Of a stretch of DNA of 15,492 nucleotides, positions 6,830-13,800 are shown one piece after another. Source of the stretch: Verrucomicrobia bacterium SCGC AAA164-M04 (lineage in GTDB: Bacteria > Verrucomicrobiota > Verrucomicrobiae > Verrucomicrobiales > Akkermansiaceae); the NCBI GenBank assembly GCA_000383735.1, contig KB912104.1:1-15492 (forward strand), written 5' to 3'. Below the pieces are notes generated by a model. That model searched no databases. It saw nothing but the letters and a program-made list of their open reading frames with translations, and had not been told where the DNA came from. The position numbers and the translations under genes were made by a program. The first letter of the stretch is position 1, and every line of letters starts with the position of its first letter.

Positions 6830-8349
6830 TTACTTTGAATGTTTGATGTTGGGGGTGGATCGACGGTCCACCCTTTTGTGTAAATGACGCCATAGTAAGG
6901 GTAGTGATCCCAGTTGACATGCCCGCCGGTGACGCGTGGGTCTTTAGTTTTTTTGAGGTGATTAAAGAGTTTCTTGCGCAGGGCGGCTTGGGTTTTGGCG
7001 AGGGGAAGAGAGCCCGCAAGGTTGTTCATCTGATGGGGATCTATCTTGAGGTCGTAGAGTTCTTCGGAGGGGCGCATCCCGAACGCGAGTTCTGCCAAGC
7101 GAGCAATACCGTGCTTGTTACGATATTCCATCATGAAGGTTTTGGTGGGGGAACTGTCGATTTCACCATAGGGAATGGCCCGGGCACAAACCGATGGATC
7201 GGGAGAACCGGAAGGCCAGCGGGTTGGTTCAAAGTTATGGATGTAAAGATGGTCGGAAGTTCGGATCGCGCGGCAGGGATAGCCTTTGCCACCTTTGCGG
7301 CAGCCGTCGTGGCGTTCCATGGCAACGAAGGCGGCTTTGTAATTTTTTGAAGCTTGGTTTTTAAAGATCGGGAGAAGACTCGATGCGGTCATCATTCCTG
7401 GCGGTTTGAGTCCTGCGGCTTCAAGGAAGGTGGGGGCGAGGTCGCTCAGGTTGACGAGGTCACCGATGATGCGGCCGGGCTTCGTGATCCCTCTCGGCCA
7501 GCGGATGGCGAGGGGGATGCGGGAGCCGTCATCGTAAAGGCTAGCTTTGGCACGGGGGAAAGGCATCCCGTGGTCGCTGGTGACGACGATGATGGTGTTG
7601 TCGAGTTGACCGGATTTTTCTAAGAGCGCGATGGCGCGGGATACTTGGGAATCGAAGTGTTCGATTTCAACGAAGTAATCGAGGAGGTCGTTACGGACGA
7701 TATCGTTGTCGGGGAAGATGGGGGGAACGATGACCTTGGAGGGATCTTTGCCGGTTCGTTTTCCGGCACCAGATTCGAAGCCACGATGGGGTTCCGAGGT
7801 GCCGAGCCAGAAGCAGAAGGGTTTCTCTGTTGGGGATTGCGCAAGGAAGGTGGCGAAATTGCCGGCGTAGTCGGTGTTACGCATTTGTTTGAAGGGCGGC
7901 TGGAGGCGCTTTTGTTGGAAGGGTGGTCCAGCAGGATTTTCAGTACGCCCTCCGGGTTCGAGGCGACCGGGGCTCCATCCCTTGCCAGTGTAGCCGATCG
8001 AGTAACCGGATTTTTGAAGGAGGTCGGGGTAGGTGGCGAACTTGGCTGGAAGCGTGCTGTGGATGTTACCGGCTTCTTCGAGCCGCCAGATCGGTTGACC
8101 GGTGAGGATGGCGGAGCGGGAGGGGCCACAAGTGGGGGCGTCGCAGAAGGCATGGGTGAAGCGGAGGCCCTCTTTTGCGATGCGATCAAAGGCGGGAGTT
8201 TTAACGACAGGATCGCCATTGGCTCCGGTGTGGGCGTAGCTTTGGTCGTCGGAGATGCAGAAAAGAATATTGGGCCTATCGTTCGCAGTAAGCTCTAAAC
8301 TCGAAATACTAAAACCTAAAAGTAAGAAGAGAAGACGGACGGTGGTCAT
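6826..8349 (-). CDS. Secreted N-sulfoglucosamine-sulfohydrolase-like sulfatase, first in operon
   Basis: I choose the ATG at 8349 (507 residues) because it opens a signal peptide (MTTVRLLFLLLGFSISSLEL); the frame is open up to 8472, but those 41 codons are not signal-like. Metal residues lie in ISDDQSYAHTG (32-42). The signature TCGPSRSAILTGQ (73-85) has C74 as the formylglycine precursor. TGKGWSPG (121-128) stands where most families have GKWHxG, and EPHRGFESG (186-194) and TSDHGMPFPRAKASLYD (257-273) resemble the heparan N-sulfatase (SGSH, S1_8-type) family, in which TSDNGxPFP...LY is typical. This suggests N- or O-sulfated amino-sugar or related glycan substrates; the exact substrate is not shown. 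It lies 168 bases after the truncated GTPase gene, so a promoter may sit at 8350-8517, although no clear box is seen. Confidence 0.9.
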   Translation of the reverse strand: MTTVRLLFLLLGFSISSLELTANDRPNILFCISDDQSYAHTGANGDPVVKTPAFDRIAKEGLRFTHAFCDAPTCGPSRSAILTGQPIWRLEEAGNIHSTLPAKFATYPDLLQKSGYSIGYTGKGWSPGRLEPGGRTENPAGPPFQQKRLQPPFKQMRNTDYAGNFATFLAQSPTEKPFCFWLGTSEPHRGFESGAGKRTGKDPSKVIVPPIFPDNDIVRNDLLDYFVEIEHFDSQVSRAIALLEKSGQLDNTIIVVTSDHGMPFPRAKASLYDDGSRIPLAIRWPRGITKPGRIIGDLVNLSDLAPTFLEAAGLKPPGMMTASSLLPIFKNQASKNYKAAFVAMERHDGCRKGGKGYPCRAIRTSDHLYIHNFEPTRWPSGSPDPSVCARAIPYGEIDSSPTKTFMMEYRNKHGIARLAELAFGMRPSEELYDLKIDPHQMNNLAGSLPLAKTQAALRKKLFNHLKKTKDPRVTGGHVNWDHYPYYGVIYTKGWTVDPPPTSNIQSK

Positions 8350-8517
8350 AGTTATCAGGAGGCGGTTTGAATGAAGTGCCAGAAGGCGGATCCTCAAGTA
8401 CTCTTGGGATGATAAATAGCATCTTCTTATTTTGATTGCACTCACATTCATTCCATTCTCGACATCCTTCAATGATGCTCCAAAGAACTCAATCCCAAGA
8501 CAAAATCGAAATCATTA

Positions 8518-9338
8518 TTACTTGATCTGGCGGAGGGAACTAGGCCAAGGGTCAGGGAAAGTCTCACCTCTTTGCCAGGCCGTAATTTCATTGTCGGTGC
8601 AAAAGGCATCCTGCAAGGAGGAGGCGAAAGACTCACGATCCGCCTTGAGGCCAATGAGAGTGAGTTCGTTGTGGCGATCACCGAAAAGGGGATGTTTGGT
8701 TTTAAGCAATACTTTCAAGTGCTCGATCTCTTCGGCTAAGAGTTTGCCATCTCGATTGTGAGCAAGTTCGGCACGCCAGAGCCCTGTCAGTTCAAGCGCA
8801 ATTTGGCTGCCAGATTGCTGCCAAAGTAAAACGTCCCTAGGCCGTGAGGCCAGCCAAAGGAATCCTTTGGTGCGGTAGAGGCCAGTCCCCATTTTATTCC
8901 GACAAGCTTTGTACAAACGCTCTGGATGAAAGGGTCGAGGGTCGCGAATGACGATTGCATCCACACTGTCGACCGTAGCGGATTGCTGCGTGAGACCGAA
9001 TTGATTGGCTCGACTTTCTAAGACAGAGAGTTTCGGTGCAGGGGTTGTCTCAAGTTGTGGTAAAAGAATTCCAGCTTGAGCCGAGAGCCCAATAGTCGCC
9101 TGTGGTTGGAGTGCCTGGAGGGTTTTAACTTGAGCCTCTACGTTGGGTTCTGGAACGGTATCAATTTTGGTAAGAATGATTACGCTGGCGAAGGCAATTT
9201 GTTCAGCGAGTACTTCGGCGACATGGCGCAGCGCCATATCTTGAGAATTCGCGGATGCGCCGGTAAGAATTTTGCCATCTTCAAAGTCGCGATGAAGATT
9301 GAGGGCATCGACCGTGACGATAAAGTGGCGAAGGAAGA
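8518..9338 (-). pseudogene. COG0523/CobW-family metallochaperone GTPase, 5'-truncated
   Basis: The frame reads from the junction at about 9336 to the stop at 8518 and holds the C-terminal half or more of a COG0523 GTPase. FLRHFIVTVDALNLHRDF matches the switch/Walker-B-like part; LAEQIAFASVIILTKIDTVP matches the NKxD-like base-specificity element (TKID here); from about 110 residues on, FHPERLYKACRNKMGTGLYR, FGDRHNELTLIGLK and DPWPSS match the CobW C-terminal domain of ZigA/YciC-type zinc chaperones. The P-loop GxxGxGKTT and switch I are absent: before 9339 the sequence becomes antisense DUF1080-like coding DNA with an in-frame TGA at 9363-9361. The first standard start in the frame is the ATG at 9237 (239 residues), too late to give a GTPase. 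As it stands here it cannot be functional. Whether the gene is truly broken depends on the junction being real. Confidence 0.85.
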
Positions 9339-9433
9339 ATCGAATATCAGCTCGGTAAGATCAAAATCAGCGTGAACGGTTACAGTAAGATTTACGAGCA
9401 CGAGAAAGTAACCATCGTTAACCCTAAGGATAA
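9339..9433 (+). repeat. Right arm of perfect 95-base inverted repeat
   Basis: This is the exact reverse complement of bases 1-95. It starts abruptly at the end of the CobW-like fragment and runs directly into unrepeated DUF1080-like coding sequence at 9434, so its left edge is a true junction between two unrelated genes. Its right edge is set only by the window boundary of the other arm. Confidence 0.97.
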
Positions 9434-9519
9434 GTTCGGCCCACGCTTCACGTTCAAGGGAGGTCCGGAATGCCGGATCTTATTTGACTCCGTCCGCCTG
9501 TGGGAGTGCCAGGATTAGA
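9339..9519 (+). pseudogene. 3' remnant of the DUF1080/LamG-like gene, with apparent frameshift
   Basis: From ATC at 9339 this strand continues the frame of the left-edge gene (YQLGKIKISVNGYSKIYEHE, then KDKFGPRFTFKGGPECRI) but has no start codon of its own. The frame ends early at TGA 9486-9488. One frame over, bases 9481-9519 encode LFDSVRLWECQD and a stop at 9517-9519. This is exactly the kind of FDNVRVWE ending that closes DUF1080/LamG-like domains. Removing a single t from the run at 9480-9482 would join the two parts. The intended stop then lies 24 bases before the DUF1552 start, a normal operon spacing. The frameshift may be a sequencing or assembly error next to the suspect junction, or real decay. 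Confidence 0.8.
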
Positions 9520-9543
9520 GAACCCAATCCAACCAATTTCACC

Positions 9544-10830
9544 ATGAAAAACCAATTCACTCGTCGCCACTTTCTCCGCGGAACTGGAGCGCTCATCGCG
9601 CTGCCTGCCCTTGAGTCCCTCGGCTTCCGCCAATTCGCTTCCGCCGCGACCAACAAATCAGGCATCCCTCCCAAGCGCGCCGTCTTCTTCGGTATGGGCT
9701 TCGGAGTCACCAAGGAGACTTGGTTCCCTGACATCAGTAAAACTGGCGCGGACTTCGAACTCTCCGAAGGCCTCGCTCCTCTCGCCCGCCACAAGTCCGA
9801 CCTTACCGTGGTGCAGGGCTGCGCCAACCGCTTCACCAACGAGGCCCACTGGGGCAGCACCTTCTGGCTCACCGGAGCCAACCGTTATTCCGTCGCTGGG
9901 CAAAACATGGCCAACAGCATTTCCGTCGACCAAGTCGTCGCTCAACACCTTGGACAAGAAACCCGTTTCTCCTCCCTTCAGCTCAACGCCTCCGAATTGC
10001 AGGGACACGGCCCCGGTCTCTCTCTAGCTTGGGATCAGCGCGGCAAGCCCGTCGCCGGTCACAACGATCCCGTTCAGATCTTCCACAAGCTCTTCTCCGC
10101 CGATGATCTCCCCTTGGAACAACGCCAGGCCGCCATCGCCGAAAACCGCAGCGTCCTCGACGCCATTCACTCCGAAGCCAAACGAGTGCAGCAAGGCCTC
10201 TCAAAAACCGACACCGACAAACTCGACGAATACTTTCAGGGTATTCGCGACATCGAGACCCGCCTCAATAAAGACGAAGACTGGCTCGACGTTCCCAAAG
10301 TAAAAGCTCCCCTCGAAGAACCGGAGCCCGGTCTGAAGGGAAAGGCCGAAATCGAAATCATGCAGGATCTCATTGTCGCCGCCCTGCAAACCGACAGCAC
10401 CCGTGCCCTGACTTACCGCATGCCCGGCAACACCCTCCTGCAAAGTCTCGCTCTCAAACCCAGTGCCCACAATGTGAGCCACTACTCTCCCGGCGAACGC
10501 ATGGAGGCCTCCAAAATGCGCGACAAGACCCACAGCGAACTCCTCGCTCGCTACATCGATAAGCTCAAGGCCACCAAGGAAACCGATGGATCGAGCCTCT
10601 TCGATCACACCACCGTGGCCTTCGGTTCGAACATCAGCTCCATTCACTACCTGACCAATTGCCCGACTGTCCTTACCGGTGGTGGAGCCAATCTCAAACT
10701 CGGCCAGCATCTGGTTGTCCCGGAAGACACTCCGCTTTGCAATGTCTGGCTGACGATGCTGCAGGGGATGGGCGTCGACATCGAGCGTCACGGCGACAGC
10801 TCGGACATCGTGAAGCAATTGCAGGCTTAG
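9544..10830 (+). CDS. DUF1552 Tat-exported protein
   Basis: The start is the ATG at 9544 (428 residues), because it opens a twin-arginine signal: TRRHFLRGTGALIALPALES with R7-R8 followed by a hydrophobic stretch; the upstream TTG at 9484 belongs to the remnant of the previous gene. The mature protein has the DUF1552 (PF07586) pattern: AVFFGMGFGVTKETWFPD, LARHKSDLTVVQGCANRF, HWGSTFWLTGAN near the N-terminus, and a C-terminal DHTTVAFGSNISSIHYLTN, then TVLTGGGANLKLGQHL. The family is related in outline to DUF1501/alkaline-phosphatase-like folds and acts in the envelope; its reaction is not known. It is 2 bases upstream of the DUF1592 gene, a pairing seen over and over in Planctomycetota and Verrucomicrobiota, so the two products probably work together. 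Codons are strongly C-ending compared with the minus-strand genes. Confidence 0.92.
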   Translation: MKNQFTRRHFLRGTGALIALPALESLGFRQFASAATNKSGIPPKRAVFFGMGFGVTKETWFPDISKTGADFELSEGLAPLARHKSDLTVVQGCANRFTNEAHWGSTFWLTGANRYSVAGQNMANSISVDQVVAQHLGQETRFSSLQLNASELQGHGPGLSLAWDQRGKPVAGHNDPVQIFHKLFSADDLPLEQRQAAIAENRSVLDAIHSEAKRVQQGLSKTDTDKLDEYFQGIRDIETRLNKDEDWLDVPKVKAPLEEPEPGLKGKAEIEIMQDLIVAALQTDSTRALTYRMPGNTLLQSLALKPSAHNVSHYSPGERMEASKMRDKTHSELLARYIDKLKATKETDGSSLFDHTTVAFGSNISSIHYLTNCPTVLTGGGANLKLGQHLVVPEDTPLCNVWLTMLQGMGVDIERHGDSSDIVKQLQA

Positions 10831-10832
10831 AG

Positions 10833-13800
10833 ATGAAATCAATATCGTTTTTAATTCTCGCTCAGATCGTGTGGCTTGGCGGACCGGTGCAAGCCGAAGA
10901 AAGGGAAGTGCGCTTTGCTGAAAAACACTTTGATTTCATCGAGAACTATTGCCTCGATTGCCATGATTCGGCATCCGAAAAGGGGAAGGTCAACCTTGAG
11001 GAAATCTCCTTCAAGATCACCAATATTCAGGAAGCGGAGCTTTGGCAGAAAGTGTTGAACTCCTTGAACTCTGGTGAGATGCCTCCGGAAAAAAAGAAGC
11101 AACCGGAACAGAAGGAGAAGGCTGACTTCCTCGATGCCCTGGCCAAGACCATGGTCAAGGCGCGTCGTTCGCTTTCCGATTCGGGCGGCGAGATCACGAT
11201 GCGTCGCCTCAACCGGCGGGAATACCAAAACAGCATTGCCGCCCTCACTGGATTACAGGTCGATGTGAACTCATTGCCTTCTGATGGTGGAGGCGGCGCT
11301 TTCGACACTGAGGGAGCCTCACAGTTTATTTCCAGCGATCAGATCGAACGGTATTTGAAGCTCGGACGTTCAGCGATCGGCGAGGTGTTCGAGCGGCAAG
11401 CGGCTCAGAAGCAACCGTCCCGGGTCTTCCGCGTCGAACCGGAAAAGACGGTCAACGTAAAGAACTTGGAAATTATTAAGAGATTGGAAGACACCTATAG
11501 GAAGAAATGGCTCCCCTGGAAAGAAGGGGTCGACAAGGCCGCCGATGCTCCTGTGAACCAGGAAATTGTGGCAGCCCTTCGGAGGAAGCACCCGGATTAT
11601 GATTCCAATCCTACTCTTAGGTATAAAAAGGCTGATGTTCTGAAAGGAGCGCCCGATCCTCGCGACTATGGCGGAAGCGATCCGATCAATGCCGTTGCCG
11701 CTTTATACAGCCCATATCAGCGATATCACAGCTACATGAAGCACTACACTGAGCTTCCTCACAACGATCGGGGCGCCTACCTGAAACTTTCACGGGGGAT
11801 TCAACGCTTTGACGTTCGCCCCGATCCGAAAGACGTCCCGCCGGGCGCCTACAAGCTCAGGATTCGGGTCGGCGCGGTAAAAGGCTCCGATCCTTCCCGC
11901 CATTTCATCGAGATCGGTCATCCCCAAAATCTCAACGGAACATCACCCGGCTTCGCGCAATTGCTCAGCACGCAACCGGTATCCGGCACCATAGAGAACC
12001 CGGAGATCATTGAGGTCAATATCGCGATCGGCGCAAGCACCCCGCGCGAATTTGGCATCCAGGAACGCCAGCCCAAGTCGGGAAAACTTCTCAGAAAAGA
12101 GTTCGACCGCCACAAGCAGAAGAACGGCTACGGTACTCCGCCCGCCATCTGGGTCGATTGGATGGAACTCGAAGGACCGATCCCGGATGTCGCAATGACC
12201 GAGTCCAGAACCCGGGTCGAGCCTGAGAAAACCATCAATCCCGCAAACGAAAAACAGATCGCACAAATCGAAGACGAATACGCCCGGTTTTCCAAATGGA
12301 AGAAGGGCGTCGATGAAGCAGCCAAGTCTCCCGAAAACCAGGCTCTTATTGCCGGAATTCGCAAGACCGATCGACTCATCGATCACCCCAATCGCTTTTA
12401 CGCCTATGCCGACCGTCTCAAGGGCATGCCAAATCCCAAGGACTTCGGCTTCCGTGATTCGCAAAAAGCAGCCGGCGGCGATCCCGTGGCGGATCGACGC
12501 AACCTCGCTTATCACAAACACTACGCTGCCTTGCCGCATCGCGATCGCGGTAGCTACTTGAAGCTCGCGCACGGCACTGGGCGCGTCATCGTCGCTCCGA
12601 AGAAACTGCCGCCTGGGAATTACACTCTTCGCCTGGCGGCTGCGGCCGTCGACGGTTCACCAGCCTCGCGGCGATTCATTCAGGTCGGTCACCCTCAGCG
12701 TCAGATTGCCTCCAGAAATTGGGGGCTCGCCGGCCCGGCCATCAGCACTCATCAAGTCAGCGGCACCATCGCAAACCCGAAGGTGATCGAGATTCCACTG
12801 ACAGTCGGATCCAATACGCCGAAGGAATTCGCAATTCAGGAAAAGCAACCTAACACCGGAAATCTGAAGGAGCTCTGGAACGCCCACAACGCTTTCAAAA
12901 AGGAAAACGGCTATGGTCACCCGCCCGCGATCTGGATCGACTGGGTCGAGCTGGAAGGGCCGCATTCAGCCAAGGCACCAGCCTGGACCCAGCGTCGCGA
13001 GGTTGAAGAGCATGCCAACAGGAAAGTAGGCGGAACCTACAACGGTTACTTCAAGGGCGGTCATGATCTCGCCCGGACCTTTCTTGAAACGGGTAAGCAG
13101 CAGAAAGGGATCACGGATGAACAGGAAGCTAAATTCCGTATTCGCACCTTCGAAGAAAATGGACCGAGCTACCGGCGTTATCTCGATGACCCTCTGACGA
13201 AGAAGGGCTCTCTCCTGACGATTTCCGATGTCAACAAATCCGAGTTCATTGCGCTGCCTCCGGAACATCCGACCGGTTGGCTCAAGACGAAGCACGTCGT
13301 CAATTCCCTTCCACCCGGAGACTACAAAATTCGCTTCCGCATCGGCACAATCAAAGGAACTCCGGTCGAACGACACTTCGTCGATTTTGGGGCCGTTCCC
13401 GACAAGGATCAGTTTCATCATCTCGCAACATTTCAGATCACCGGTTCGACCGATCAACCACAGACCATCGAAGTACCGGTGACGCTGACCCGCGATGGTC
13501 CGCGCAAGTTTGCGGTGCGCGAAAAGCGTGATCCTAAGAATGATCAGAAACGTTACAAGGAAGCCCGAAAAGAAACCGGGGTGGGGCCTACTCCCGCCTT
13601 GTGGATTGATTGGGCTGAGTGGGAAGGGCCGCTGAATTCTGCCAGCGGTGATTCGGCTAGAGACGACTGGTGGATCACCGAAGCAAGTGATCCCGACGAA
13701 GGCTCAAGGGCTCGATCGACCCTAAAGAAATTTGCCTTCAAGGCCTTCCGGGGCGTCGAAGCGGAGGACGACTTCCTTGATCGCCTTGTCAAAATCCACG

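Noticed and set aside
7645..8298. Long 217-codon plus-strand frame opposite the first sulfatase
   Set aside because: It is glycine/valine-rich and antisense to a sulfatase with all catalytic motifs intact; a codon-bias shadow.
1..9433. Insertion sequence or integron-like mobile element bounded by the inverted repeats
   Set aside because: No transposase or recombinase is inside, the arms are ordinary coding sequence of a cellular gene, and the content is chromosomal-type metabolic genes.
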